Below are positions 54,649 to 64,000 of a DNA stretch of 64,000 nucleotides, piece by piece. The translations under genes and the position numbers were made by a program. Numbering within the stretch: the stretch's first letter is position 1; the number at the start of each line of letters is the position of its first letter. The DNA comes from Ignavibacteria bacterium (GTDB lineage: Bacteria; Bacteroidota; Ignavibacteria; Kapaibacteriales; UBA2268): positions 62,001 through 126,000 of the forward strand of contig JAOAEE010000013.1 of NCBI GenBank assembly GCA_026416955.1, given 5' to 3'. The notes beneath the pieces were generated by a model. It worked only from the letters and a program-made list of their open reading frames with translations, was not told where the DNA came from and ran no database searches.

Positions 54649-57201
54649 TTAACAAATTATATTAATAAGTTTATTGGGAACGAAAATAACTTTTTTTATC
54701 TCCTTTTGTTCTAAATGTTTCTTTACATTAGGTTCATTTAAAGCAAGGTTTAGAATAACTTCTTGCGATGTATCTATTGGAGCGTATATTCTTGCTCTAA
54801 TTTTACTATTAACTTGGATAACAAATTCCACATCTCTCTTTATTGTTTTCTCTTCTTCATATTCTGGAAATTTTTGTAAAAATATAGATTCTTGGTATCC
54901 CAACTTAAACCACAATTCCTCGGCAATATGGGGCGCAAAAGGAGCAAGACAAAGTAAAAATTTTTCCAAGGCTTCTTTGGGTTTAACTTCGTATTTGTAA
55001 AATTCATTAACAAAAATCATCATTTGGGCAATTGCAGTATTAAAACGAAGGTTTTCAATATCTTCGCTTACTTTCTTAATTGTGTAATGTAAAATATACT
55101 CTTGTTCAGGATTAAGAGGGATGTTCCTAATATTAGTTTGTAAATTATTATTGTCGTCCAAAAATAATCTCCAAACTCTATTAAGGAAACGATTAATTCC
55201 CTCGATACCAGTTGTAGACCAAGGTTTCGAATCTTGAAGAGGTCCAAGAAACATCTCAAACATTCTTAGCGAGTCTGCCCCGTATTTTTTTATCACATCA
55301 TCTGGATTGATTACATTTCCGAGAGATTTAGACATTTTTCTACCATCTTCGCCTAAAATGAGACCTTGATGGAACAGCTTGTAAAATGGTTCAGGGGTCG
55401 AAACATAACCATAATCATATAAGACTTTATGCCAGAAGCGAGCATAAAGAAGGTGAAGAACTGCGTGCTCCGCACCACCAACATACAAATCGACACCACG
55501 AGGTTGCATCCAATAGCGTTCTTTCTCGGGCGAGCAAAAAAACTCGTCATTATTCGGGTCGAGATATCTCAGATAGTACCAACAAGACCCAGCCCATTGT
55601 GGCATCGTATTTGTCTCGTACCTTCCTTTTTTCCCAGTCTTTTTATCGATAAAATTAATCCATTCTTCAACATTTGCAAGAGGCGATTCCCCAGTCCCAC
55701 TTGGTTTAAAATCCTTAATCTCGGGTAATAACAATGGCAATTCGTCTAAATCCAACGCTCTTTTGGTTCCATCTTCGAAGAAAATTATTGGAATTGGTTC
55801 TCCCCAGTATCTTTGCCGGGAGAACAACCAGTCGCGAAGTTTATATTGGACTTTTCTTTTTCCAATCCCTTTTTCCTCCAACCAAGAAATTATTCTACTT
55901 TTAGCTTCTTTAGTAATTAAACCATCGAGAGAAACTTCCGAATTAGTAGAGTTGATGCTGACACCATCATCCTCAAAGGCGGAAAAGGAGAAATCCCAAT
56001 CTCCATCGATTGGCTTTACTACTGGAACTATTGGCAAGTTGTATTTTTTTGCAAATTCAAAATCGCGTTGGTCGTGGCCCGGAACAGCCATTATCGCCCC
56101 AGTTCCGTAGTGAAAAAGAACATAATCAGCAATCCAAATTGCTATTTTCTCGTTTGTAGCGGGATTGATAGCATAAGCCCCGGTTGGTACCCCAGTTTTA
56201 TCTTTACTTAAATCTGTTCGTTCAAGGTCAGTTTTTTGGGAAGTCTCTTTAATGTATTTTTCAACGGTTTCCTTTTTTTCGGGTGTTGTAATAATAGGAA
56301 CTAAAGGATGTTCGGGAGCTAAAACCATATAAGTGGCTCCAAAAACTGTATCGGGGCGAGTTGTGAATACTGTAATTTTCTCATCTATACCAAATAAAGA
56401 GAAATTTATTTCAGCACCTTCGCTGCGCCCAATCCAATTTTTTTGCATCTCCATTGTAGACAAAGGCCAATCAACTAAATCAAGGTCATCGAGTAATCTC
56501 TGGGCATATTTAGTAATCCTAATCATCCACTGTCTCATAGGTCTTCGCTCAACAGTATAACCCTTTTCGCGCCATTCGTCAACTTCTTCATTTGCGAGAA
56601 CCGTACCTAATTCTTCGCACCAATTCACTGGAATCATAGCAATATAGGCTAATCTATGTTTGTCTTTGTACTCTTCAATTTCTAAAGGGTCATTCAGATT
56701 GTCTGGTATGGGAAGTTCATCAATATGCCTTGCCCGTTTTTCTTCATCATCGTACCAGGAATTGTATATTTGAACAAACATCCACTGTGTCCATTTAAAA
56801 TATTTTGGGTCTGTAGTATTAATCTCTCTCGACCAATCGTAACCAAACCCAAGCATTTTTAGTTGGTTCCGAAACACTTTTATATTGTTTTCAGTTGCAA
56901 TTCGGGGATGAATACCTGTTACCATTGAATATCTTTCAGTAGGTAATCCAAAAGCGTCGAAACCCATTGGATGAAGAACATTATAACCCTTCATCTTTTT
57001 GTACCTGGCAATTATGTCGGTTGCAGTGTAACCTTCGGGATGACCAATATGAAGGCCAGCACCACTTGGGTATGGAAACATATCGAGAACATAAAACTTT
57101 GGTTTGGTATAATCTTCTTCCGTTCTAAAAATTTGTTTCTCTTCCCAGAATTTTTGCCATTTCTGTTCTATTTCCGAAAATGGATAAGTTGACATAAGCA
57201 T
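54649..57201 (-). CDS. leuS: Leucine--tRNA ligase
   Basis: An 850-residue class I synthetase. The HIGH motif is in [21 protein letters not shown] near residue 42-60, and the KMSKS motif in [14 protein letters not shown] near 625. The CP1 editing domain is present ([36 protein letters not shown]). The anticodon-binding and C-terminal regions are complete, so it is full length. Starts at 57201 or two codons later are both possible. It is the only gene of its transcript here, ending at the bidirectional terminator. Confidence 0.97.
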   Translation of the reverse strand: MLMSTYPFSEIEQKWQKFWEEKQIFRTEEDYTKPKFYVLDMFPYPSGAGLHIGHPEGYTATDIIARYKKMKGYNVLHPMGFDAFGLPTERYSMVTGIHPRIATENNIKVFRNQLKMLGFGYDWSREINTTDPKYFKWTQWMFVQIYNSWYDDEEKRARHIDELPIPDNLNDPLEIEEYKDKHRLAYIAMIPVNWCEELGTVLANEEVDEWREKGYTVERRPMRQWMIRITKYAQRLLDDLDLVDWPLSTMEMQKNWIGRSEGAEINFSLFGIDEKITVFTTRPDTVFGATYMVLAPEHPLVPIITTPEKKETVEKYIKETSQKTDLERTDLSKDKTGVPTGAYAINPATNEKIAIWIADYVLFHYGTGAIMAVPGHDQRDFEFAKKYNLPIVPVVKPIDGDWDFSFSAFEDDGVSINSTNSEVSLDGLITKEAKSRIISWLEEKGIGKRKVQYKLRDWLFSRQRYWGEPIPIIFFEDGTKRALDLDELPLLLPEIKDFKPSGTGESPLANVEEWINFIDKKTGKKGRYETNTMPQWAGSCWYYLRYLDPNNDEFFCSPEKERYWMQPRGVDLYVGGAEHAVLHLLYARFWHKVLYDYGYVSTPEPFYKLFHQGLILGEDGRKMSKSLGNVINPDDVIKKYGADSLRMFEMFLGPLQDSKPWSTTGIEGINRFLNRVWRLFLDDNNNLQTNIRNIPLNPEQEYILHYTIKKVSEDIENLRFNTAIAQMMIFVNEFYKYEVKPKEALEKFLLCLAPFAPHIAEELWFKLGYQESIFLQKFPEYEEEKTIKRDVEFVIQVNSKIRARIYAPIDTSQEVILNLALNEPNVKKHLEQKEIKKVIFVPNKLINIIC

Positions 57202-57425
57202 TAATTTTAAGAAAACTACAAAATTAAGAATTTATCAAGTCTTTTCACAAGAAAAAATCTCCCGAGTTCAAAAACAATTTCAAACAAAAAAAGAAAATGA
57301 ACAAAACCAAAAAGTTTGGCCTAATAAACAAAATAAAATAAATTTCTTTCAAATTTGTCCTTGATTTTTGGTTATGGGGAAAAAAATACAAAAATCGCCT
57401 ATCGATATTTTTACAACTTTATTGT

Positions 57426-57437
57426 AAATTTGATATT
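57426..57437 (+). promoter_or_regulatory. Shared AAATTTGATATT box upstream of porU
   Basis: The same 12-mer is found upstream of porX at 38799. Here TAAATTTG (57425-57432) fits the Bacteroidota -7 consensus. It lies only 17 bases from the ATG and next to GGAGG, so a promoter here would give a very short leader. No clear -33 box was seen. The rest of the 247-base leuS-porU gap contains no gene. Confidence 0.3.
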
Positions 57438-57448
57438 TTGGAGGTTTA

Positions 57449-60400
57449 ATGAAGAGCAAAGTTTTTCTTGTTCTTCAATTAATTTGCTTTACTTTTGGTT
57501 TTTGTACTTCTGTTTACTCTGAGGATAATAATATTTCTATTACATTGGAAAATCAATCTAATCTAAATTTTGTATATAAACCATCGTTCCATAAATTTGA
57601 TACAATCATAGTCCAAAATGATAAATACTTAATTCCAATTTTTAATGAACCAACCTACTTAATTAAAAATCAAGATGGTAGTATACTTGTTGCAATCCAG
57701 AAACTTATTGCAGTTCCAGATTCAAATTCATTTCAAATAATAAAGGCTTTTCCAAACAATCTATCTCTTTTCGAAGGGAAAATACCTTCACCCGAAATTT
57801 TGGCTTCGCTTAATAGCTTACTGATGAGCAACAGTTTGCCAAATGAAATTAATCTCTTTGATGATTTTTGGGCATTTGCCCAGTATATTGGTATTGGTAG
57901 AAATCTACCTCTTGCCCAATTATTCATTGTTGTTGCAAAATATTATCCACAAACAAATTCAATTTACATCCCAAATTCAATAGACATTGACATACAATTT
58001 AAACCTACATATCGTTTATCTACGCAAGAGATTTACCAAGACATCATTAATGTCAAGCAAGCCAAAGATTGGTTAATCGAACTCGATAAACCAAATCCGA
58101 TCAAAACAAAAAAAGAAGATGAAATTTTATCGCAAAATAATACTTTTGTAAAAATTAAAATTGGTAAAGAAGGAATATATCGAATCGATGCTTCAATGTT
58201 GTCTTCAATAGGAATTAACATTCCTTCAAATTTGATAAACACTATCAAAATTTACGGTGGGGATGGAAAACCATTAATTGAACCACCTACGGACCCAAAA
58301 AACAACTCGTTAAATCAAATTCCTATTATTGTTAGAACTAAACAAAATGGAGAGCTGGACTATATTTTGTTCTATGGTATCGGAACACAAGGTTTCGAAT
58401 ATTCTTCTGGAATTTTCAGATTTTACCAAAATCCATATTCTAACTTCAATTATTACCTATTAACTTGGGGTGGAGACACCGGACTAAGAATCCAACCTAT
58501 TCAAGAACCAGAGAAGTGCGACAATCCTATTATTCCACAATCCTACGTCGAGAGAATATATTATTTAGAGGAAATTACAAATCCGTTTAATAGTGGTTCT
58601 GGCAACATCTGGTTTGGAGCGAGTATTTTTCCAAGATATTTTGCCAATCCTTTGCACGACCTAAATAGGAATGGAGAAATACTTTATCGATTTTACGTTG
58701 CACAAAATTACACAGACGAAATGGATAATCTATTTGGACAATTTACCTTTTTCGAAGGAAATAACAAAATAGGTGAAGTTTATATTCCTAAATGTGTTAC
58801 TTACGAGGAAGCGAAAGCCAGAATTTTCGAAGGCAAGTTGTCTGCTATGTTGCTTCCTTCCGATAATAGAAGTTATCTAAAAATTGAGTACAAAACACCA
58901 ACTGGTGCAACTAGTAGTGCTACTCCATTTTTCAATAGATATGAAATTCATTACCCAAGACAATTTAAAGCAATTGATAAATCTATTGGTTTCTTTACGG
59001 ACCCCAAAACTCAAGGTTGCTATGAATATCAAATATCAGGTTTTGATGGTGAAATTGTCGGATTAGATGTTACGGACCCAACTTATCCATTACAAATAAA
59101 CAATCGCTCCGTTGTGTTAAATGCTTTTAACTTTCGCGTGCAATTAGATTCAAACCAAATTAAAAGATTTTACATCTCATCGAATTTCATCAAACCAGAA
59201 ATTCAAAAAATTGAAATTGCAGGATTAAGAACAAATCCACTGAACTCGGAAGTTCTTGTTATTACTCATAGTTCCCTTTTAAACAGCGCAAAAAAATATA
59301 AAGAATTTCGAGAAAAAACTACCAACTTGAAAATCTCCGTAGTCAATATTGAAGACATCTACAATGAATATTCTTACGGAATTCCCGACCCAATGGCAAT
59401 AAGATACTTTCTTTCCGACGCTTTAATGAATTGGTCCGTTAAGCCATTTTATGTAATACTCTGGGGCGATGGTCATTATGATTTTCGAAATATTGCTACA
59501 AAAAAGACCAATTTCGTCCCTGCATTTCAAGTTTCCGACAATTTATACTCATTCACTTCGACAGTAAGTTACACAAGCGATGACTTTTATGCTTTTCTAA
59601 TTGGAAACGATTGGGTTATTGATGTAGCAATTGCAAGAATTCCAATTTATGATGACCAAACTGGAATGATATATGTCGATAAATTAATCAATTACGATAC
59701 AAGCCAAGATAAGTCCAGATGGAGAACAACAGTACTATTTTGTGCAGACGACAGCCCTCAGTCTAAAAACAGTTACGATGGAACTCTGCATACGCGCGAT
59801 TCGGAGTTGATTGCCAATAACTATGTTCCTTCGGATTTCCTAGTGAAGAAAATTTACCTTCCAGAATATCCGACTGAAAATATTCCCGGGGGACGACGGA
59901 AGCCATTGGCAACTGCTGATCTAGTAAGAACAATTAACGAAGGAACATTATTGGTCAATTGGTTAGGACACGGAAATCCTAGGGTTTGGGCACACGAGGA
60001 ATTATTCGACCGCGACCAAACAATTTCTTTGTTTTCTAACAAAGATAAACTATTTGTTGGAATTGCAGCAACTTGTGACTTTGGTCGTTACGATATGACC
60101 GACATTAAAAGTGGTACAGAAGAACTCCTATTTTACCGAAAAGGTGGAGCAATTGCTTATTTTTCTGCTACAAGGGCAGTTTATACAACCGACAACAGAA
60201 TTTTCAACGAAAATATAATTAAGGAAATATTTAAGCGCAATAAAAATGGGAATTATCAAACTTTAGGAGAAGCCTATTTTCAGGTAAAACAAAAATCAAT
60301 TGGGGACAATCATCGAAAGTACCTACTTTTTGGGGACCCATTGATTACTCCAATAATACCAGAAAACATTGTTAGATTAAATAAAATAAATCAAATTAAT

Positions 60401-61450
60401 CTTTTGCGGTACCCTATTGACTCTACTGTTTATATCAATGCAAACACTCGTTTAATATTCGAAGGCCAGATTATCAATCCTAAAGATTCCTCATTAATTA
60501 AAAATTTCAATGGTTTTGTTGAAATTGTTGTAAACGATGTAGGATATTATAAAATTGTTACTGATATCGATAATTCAAAGCATTCAATTTACAAAGAGGG
60601 AGGAATAATAGCAAAAGGAACGTTTGCTGTAAAAAATGGCACATTTAATGGTGAATTTTTTATTACAGATGAATTAAGTTTTCTGAAAGGAAATATCTCT
60701 ATTAAATTCTTTGCATCGGATACTGCAAACAATATTTTCGCCAAAGGTTACGAAAATCGGATAAAAATTGCTGGTATAGATACCACAAATACATTTTTCG
60801 ATTCCGAACCACCAATAATTTCTATTTATATTGATGATACTACTTTTAATAATGGCGATGTAGTAAGCAATCCACCAACCTTAATAGTGAAACTTTACGA
60901 CAATACTGCAATAAATACTACTGGAGTAGGAATTGGCCATTTGATTGAGGCTTGGATTGACGACAATCCGGAATCTATCGACTTAACAAACTTCTACGAA
61001 AGTTCCACTACCAATCCAAAGGAAGGTATTATCAAGAAACCATTGAATATCTTACCTCCCGGAAAGCACATAGTTAAAGTTCGCGCTTGGGATATTTTCA
61101 ACAACTTTTCGATTCAATCTGCAGAATTCACAATTTTAGACCCCTCCGCTGGTATTATTCTTCTAAATCCACTTGTTTTGCCTAATCCCGCACAGGGACA
61201 ATTGGCCATTAGAGTACAACATAATATTAACGAACCATACGAAGTTACTTTAAAAGTTTATAATTATTTTGGTCAAACAATATTCGAAAGTTCAAAAGAT
61301 TTTAATAAACTTAAGAATTTTGAAATTAGTTACGATTGCAAAGATTTTTCTGGAAATATCCTTCCTTCTGGTATTTACATTTATTCAATAAATGTAAAAA
61401 CAAACACAAAAAATGCATCAATTTCTGGCAAATTTGCAATTGTTAGATAA
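57449..61450 (+). CDS. porU: T9SS sortase PorU (C25 family peptidase)
   Basis: PorU removes the C-terminal sorting domain of T9SS cargo and attaches it at the surface. This 1333-residue protein has a signal peptide (FLVLQLICFTFGFCTS) and long beta-rich N-terminal regions. The gingipain-like C25 catalytic core is at about 600-960. The catalytic His is in WLGHGNPRVW (about residue 841) and the Cys in IAATCDFGRYD (about residue 876). It keeps a C-terminal sorting-like domain (LPNPAQGQLAIRV, ILPSGIYIYSINV) as known PorU proteins do. GGAGG precedes the ATG. porV follows in the same operon. Confidence 0.9.
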   Translation: MKSKVFLVLQLICFTFGFCTSVYSEDNNISITLENQSNLNFVYKPSFHKFDTIIVQNDKYLIPIFNEPTYLIKNQDGSILVAIQKLIAVPDSNSFQIIKAFPNNLSLFEGKIPSPEILASLNSLLMSNSLPNEINLFDDFWAFAQYIGIGRNLPLAQLFIVVAKYYPQTNSIYIPNSIDIDIQFKPTYRLSTQEIYQDIINVKQAKDWLIELDKPNPIKTKKEDEILSQNNTFVKIKIGKEGIYRIDASMLSSIGINIPSNLINTIKIYGGDGKPLIEPPTDPKNNSLNQIPIIVRTKQNGELDYILFYGIGTQGFEYSSGIFRFYQNPYSNFNYYLLTWGGDTGLRIQPIQEPEKCDNPIIPQSYVERIYYLEEITNPFNSGSGNIWFGASIFPRYFANPLHDLNRNGEILYRFYVAQNYTDEMDNLFGQFTFFEGNNKIGEVYIPKCVTYEEAKARIFEGKLSAMLLPSDNRSYLKIEYKTPTGATSSATPFFNRYEIHYPRQFKAIDKSIGFFTDPKTQGCYEYQISGFDGEIVGLDVTDPTYPLQINNRSVVLNAFNFRVQLDSNQIKRFYISSNFIKPEIQKIEIAGLRTNPLNSEVLVITHSSLLNSAKKYKEFREKTTNLKISVVNIEDIYNEYSYGIPDPMAIRYFLSDALMNWSVKPFYVILWGDGHYDFRNIATKKTNFVPAFQVSDNLYSFTSTVSYTSDDFYAFLIGNDWVIDVAIARIPIYDDQTGMIYVDKLINYDTSQDKSRWRTTVLFCADDSPQSKNSYDGTLHTRDSELIANNYVPSDFLVKKIYLPEYPTENIPGGRRKPLATADLVRTINEGTLLVNWLGHGNPRVWAHEELFDRDQTISLFSNKDKLFVGIAATCDFGRYDMTDIKSGTEELLFYRKGGAIAYFSATRAVYTTDNRIFNENIIKEIFKRNKNGNYQTLGEAYFQVKQKSIGDNHRKYLLFGDPLITPIIPENIVRLNKINQINLLRYPIDSTVYINANTRLIFEGQIINPKDSSLIKNFNGFVEIVVNDVGYYKIVTDIDNSKHSIYKEGGIIAKGTFAVKNGTFNGEFFITDELSFLKGNISIKFFASDTANNIFAKGYENRIKIAGIDTTNTFFDSEPPIISIYIDDTTFNNGDVVSNPPTLIVKLYDNTAINTTGVGIGHLIEAWIDDNPESIDLTNFYESSTTNPKEGIIKKPLNILPPGKHIVKVRAWDIFNNFSIQSAEFTILDPSAGIILLNPLVLPNPAQGQLAIRVQHNINEPYEVTLKVYNYFGQTIFESSKDFNKLKNFEISYDCKDFSGNILPSGIYIYSINVKTNTKNASISGKFAIVR

Positions 61451-61489
61451 TTATTTCGTTAATAAATGAGATTTGGAGGTGTTATGTAT

Positions 61490-62584
61490 ATGAAAAAATT
61501 TGCTTTAGTTATTATTTTACTTATTTTCTTGCCAAAGACCTTCTTGTTTTCCCAAGCTGGTGGTGCATCAGTTCTTTTTATTTCAATCCCACCAGATGCT
61601 CGTTCTAGTGGTATGGGCGAAGTAGGAACAGCCGTAGCCGACGACATTAATGCTATATACTGGAACCCGGGTGGATTAGGTTTCCTTAATTATGTGCAAA
61701 AAGGATTTGACCCCGAAGACTTGGTACCATTCCGACAAATCTCACTCTCATTTTCTAAATGGCTTCCAATGTTCAACGCAGACTTATATTATAGCTACGG
61801 CACTGTCGGGCAATTCTTCGAGGCGCTCGACGGAACTTTAACATTCAATTTTATCTTTATGCATCTGGGAGAATTTACAAGAACCGACATAAATGGTAAT
61901 GCTTTAGGAAAATTCCGTTCCAACGAATTCTCTGTTGGAATCGCATATGGTACAGAAGTTGCAAAAGACCTCGGAATTGGTGTTCAACTACGATACATAC
62001 AATCAAATCTTGCACCAGCAAGTGCTCTTGCTGGTGGAGATGCTGGTATTGGTAGAACTGCTTCTTTCGACCTTGGAATTCTTTGGAAACCAAAGGAACT
62101 TTATGTATTTGGAACAGATATTGGTAACATTTTCTCGCTTGGTTTAAACTTACAAAATGTAGGTCCGAAAATCACATATAGAAAAGAATCCGACCCAATA
62201 CCAACAACTTTGAGAATTGGAACCGCTTTCAATATTTTGAAAGATGAATATAACGATTTAAAATTTGCATTAGACATTTCCAAACTTTTAGTTTACAGAA
62301 CTGAACTCACAAGCGACCCAGTTCCAAAATCATTCATTACTGCTTGGAGAAATCCCGGTGTGGAACTTGCTTTCGGTGCAGAGTACTGGTACGAAAATCT
62401 AATAGCATTGCGTGCTGGTTACTTCACTGAACCTTCCGCTCTTGGCAATAGAAAATATTGGAACTTTGGTGCTGGCTTGCGTTACGACATTTTCAGACTT
62501 GACTTTAGTTTTATTAATACCATCGAAGAAAATCACCCCCTTGCAAATACAATGCGTTTCTCTCTGCTGATTGATTGGAAGTAA
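61490..62584 (+). CDS. porV: T9SS outer-membrane protein PorV
   Basis: A 364-residue member of the PorV/PorQ (FadL-like) family. After signal peptide MKKFALVIILLIFLPKTFLFSQ the family opening GGASVLFISIPPDARSSGMGEVGTAVADDINAIYWNPGGLGF is evident, followed by an amphipathic barrel. PorV carries cargo from the translocon to PorU in the attachment complex. The start at 61490 sits 9 bases after GGAGGT; an ATG at 61484 is also possible, while the track start at 61466 lies before that site. It is about 30 bases after porU, supporting a functional pair. Confidence 0.88.
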   Translation: MKKFALVIILLIFLPKTFLFSQAGGASVLFISIPPDARSSGMGEVGTAVADDINAIYWNPGGLGFLNYVQKGFDPEDLVPFRQISLSFSKWLPMFNADLYYSYGTVGQFFEALDGTLTFNFIFMHLGEFTRTDINGNALGKFRSNEFSVGIAYGTEVAKDLGIGVQLRYIQSNLAPASALAGGDAGIGRTASFDLGILWKPKELYVFGTDIGNIFSLGLNLQNVGPKITYRKESDPIPTTLRIGTAFNILKDEYNDLKFALDISKLLVYRTELTSDPVPKSFITAWRNPGVELAFGAEYWYENLIALRAGYFTEPSALGNRKYWNFGAGLRYDIFRLDFSFINTIEENHPLANTMRFSLLIDWK

Positions 62585-62640
62585 TTATCTACTTTTTTAA
62601 TTCATTATTATTTTTAGTAAAATAATATACCAATAAAAAT

Positions 62641-63021
62641 TTATCTTAATAATTTCTGAATGGGTTCTTTATTCTGTTGTTTGCTTATATTATTTATTTT
62701 GTGTACTGATTTTTGTTTATCCACTAAATGAAGCATAGCTAAAATTGGATGATACCGCAACATTCTTGGACCAGAAAAACGCATCACAGCTATAACCTTT
62801 GCTCTCATCTCTTTTTTATAACAATGAATTGGACATTTATTACATACTGGTTTGAGGACAGAATAAGGACAATGTTCAATTCTGTCGATAGCATATCTTA
62901 GTAGTTTTTCGCATTCGTTACATATTCTACCATTAGAATAGTGCTTAAATTTACAGAATAATTTTATCATTTTCTCAATTGTAAGCTTTTCGCGATATAG
63001 TCTCGAAAAGAGTAATTTCAT
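62641..63021 (-). CDS. YgbA-family (nitric-oxide-responsive promoter-named) protein
   Basis: This 126-residue cysteine-rich protein matches the YgbA family. It contains MIKLFCKFKHY, CNECEKLLRYAIDRIEHCPY, KPVCNKCPIHCYKKEMRAKV and VMRFSGPRMLRYHPILAMLHL. The Cys pairs suggest metal or iron-sulfur binding. In enterobacteria ygbA is strongly induced by nitric oxide through NsrR, and its biochemical role is unclear. The C-terminal 25 residues are a polar extension. It converges on porV and is 48 bases from the metalloprotease gene upstream. Confidence 0.85.
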   Translation of the reverse strand: MKLLFSRLYREKLTIEKMIKLFCKFKHYSNGRICNECEKLLRYAIDRIEHCPYSVLKPVCNKCPIHCYKKEMRAKVIAVMRFSGPRMLRYHPILAMLHLVDKQKSVHKINNISKQQNKEPIQKLLR

Positions 63022-63069
63022 ATAATTTTAGAAATAAAAAAAAGCAAAATAAGAATTTTTTATCTTATT

Positions 63070-63756
63070 TTAAACTAAGAGGTCAACTTTTCGTTTCAAA
63101 CTTTGAACCGATGGAGTTGGAATAATATCGTTATTATTGCGGGTTTCTTTGGATTGATGGGAACTATTTTGCTCGAAGTCAAGGTAGGTTTTGTAAACAC
63201 TTTTCAATTTATTTTGTTGTTTTGTTTTTTCCTCTAAAAGTTTTGCTCGCATTTGAGACTCAATATTCGAGGCTTGTTGAGCTACACTTCTATCTTGTGG
63301 TGATGGGTCTACAGGGGCAAGTGCAGCTCTACGAACTTGTTGCATTTTCTGTATAGCACCTTCAGGGTCATCTGGATTTACACTCATATCGATTTTTACT
63401 TCTCCAGCCACAGCATACTGCTTACCATCTGGTCCAATTTCATAGGTAAAAGTTGCTCCACCTCGAACAATTCCACCCCCAGCAGCTAAATGTGCCATTT
63501 CGTGTGCCCTGACTTTTGCATCAGTCTGTTTTAATTGCTCTACCCGCTTTTGTTCTTCGGGGGTAAGTTCCTTGGTTCCAAATTTACTTACTTGATTATT
63601 TTCCTTTTTTTGATTTGTACTTTGAGTGTTATCTTTAACATTAAAACCTATAGGAGTAACTTGGTCTTTTATAGGCGATACAATGTTTACACTTTCCCCG
63701 TCATAATTACGGGGAAAATTAGAAGAGTCCGCTACACTTACTCCTCTAATTTCCAT
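63070..63756 (-). CDS. SprA-related family putative metalloprotease
   Basis: A 228-residue protein with the zinc-protease motif HEMAH in KVRAHEMAHLAAGGGIVRGG. It continues FTYEIGPDGKQYAVAGEVKIDMS and PEGAIQKMQQVRRAALAPVDPSPQDRSVA, the conserved block of this family. The N-terminal ~80 residues are polar and low complexity and there is no signal peptide. Substrate is unknown; the family name does not mean the SprA translocon. It is the last complete gene on the right. Confidence 0.85.
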   Translation of the reverse strand: MEIRGVSVADSSNFPRNYDGESVNIVSPIKDQVTPIGFNVKDNTQSTNQKKENNQVSKFGTKELTPEEQKRVEQLKQTDAKVRAHEMAHLAAGGGIVRGGATFTYEIGPDGKQYAVAGEVKIDMSVNPDDPEGAIQKMQQVRRAALAPVDPSPQDRSVAQQASNIESQMRAKLLEEKTKQQNKLKSVYKTYLDFEQNSSHQSKETRNNNDIIPTPSVQSLKRKVDLLV

Positions 63757-63806
63757 TTTTTTTCTGCTTCATTACAATTAATTTATCGTCAAAATTTTAA
63801 AAAACT

Positions 63807-64000
63807 TTAAATATTTGGAGATTCATTATAAGCAACCGCTGCTGCTTCCATAATTGCTTCGCTTAATGTTGGATGTGGATGTATCGTTTTAATAAGGCTA
63901 TGAGCAGTAGCTTCAAGGTTTCGTGCCAAGGTAAGTTCGGCTACCATTTCTGTTACATCAGGACCAATTAAATGTGCCCCTAATATTTCTCCGTACTTAT
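63807..64000 (-). CDS. lpdA: Dihydrolipoamide dehydrogenase, C-terminal end (partial)
   Basis: This gene is absent from the ORF track because its start lies beyond the window. The minus-strand frame ending at 63807 reads [20 protein letters not shown], then [22 protein letters not shown] and stop. HPHPTLSE is the hallmark interface motif holding the active-site His of dihydrolipoamide dehydrogenase. Only the last ~64 residues are visible, so the complex it serves cannot be told. Confidence 0.9.
   Translation of the reverse strand, partial: KYGEILGAHLIGPDVTEMVAELTLARNLEATAHSLIKTIHPHPTLSEAIMEAAAVAYNESPNI

Noticed and set aside
55386-56110. Several plus-strand ORFs of 88-115 codons across leuS
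   Set aside because: They lie antisense to conserved LeuRS motifs and are chance frames.
62606-62627. Terminator between porV and the YgbA-family gene
   Set aside because: TATTATTTT/AAAATAATA can pair, but it is all A-T and not followed by a T-run on either strand, so it is too weak to call.

Overview
The window is AT-rich, densely packed bacterial chromosome (no gap between genes exceeds about 250 bases). It looks like a Bacteroidota-superphylum organism outside the classical Bacteroidetes, most plausibly an Ignavibacteria/Kapabacteria-type lineage. This is inferred from type IX secretion (T9SS) parts (PorU, PorV, PorX and a PorY-like kinase), secreted proteins with C-terminal T9SS sorting domains, a GWxTD-domain protein, SBBP and choice-of-anchor-D proteins, together with a flagellar export gene set. 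The lineage call rests on gene content only; no 16S gene is present.

Layout. 0-9.5 kb (+): two secreted T9SS-cargo-like proteins, hisS, a PorY-like histidine kinase, then a Wza-like/Wzz-like polysaccharide export pair. 9.6-12.7 kb (-): a Tat-exported Mn-type superoxide dismutase and a long RelA/SpoT homologue whose hydrolase residues look lost. 12.76 kb: tRNA-Pro. 12.8-18.2 kb (-): fliP-fliQ-fliR-flhB-flhA and a small J-domain protein. 18.4-26.1 kb (-): nucleotidyltransferase/phosphomannomutase-like fusion, ispF, a PAS histidine kinase with a large periplasmic sensor, ruvX, a GWxTD protein and rsmE. 26.2-31.4 kb (+): a T9SS-sorted beta-propeller-like protein coupled to a TonB-dependent receptor, a response regulator with a CheB-like domain lacking catalytic Ser and His, and a lipoprotein.

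31.5-38.7 kb (-) is the most unusual stretch: six tightly coupled genes encoding a half-length ClpB, a degenerate receiver/HD-GYP-like protein, FlbD, a predicted outer-membrane barrel, an RsbW-like ATPase and a membrane-anchored STAND-like ATPase with two coiled coils. It is divergent from porX (38.8 kb, +). I regard this cassette as the best candidate for an undescribed system.

40.4-63.8 kb: tRNA-Ala with a convergent thiamine pyrophosphokinase, a giant SBBP/Ig secreted protein, a TPR-like lipoprotein, priA, an HtrA-like lipoprotein protease with lptB, a CorC/HlyC-type protein, recO, a receiver-kinase hybrid, butyrate kinase, leuS, the porU-porV operon, a YgbA-family protein, a SprA-related metalloprotease, and at the right edge the 3' end of a dihydrolipoamide dehydrogenase gene (missing from the ORF track). 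I saw no CRISPR array, insertion sequence, rRNA or prophage. Several start codons in the ORF track are corrected here using ribosome binding sites and signal peptides.
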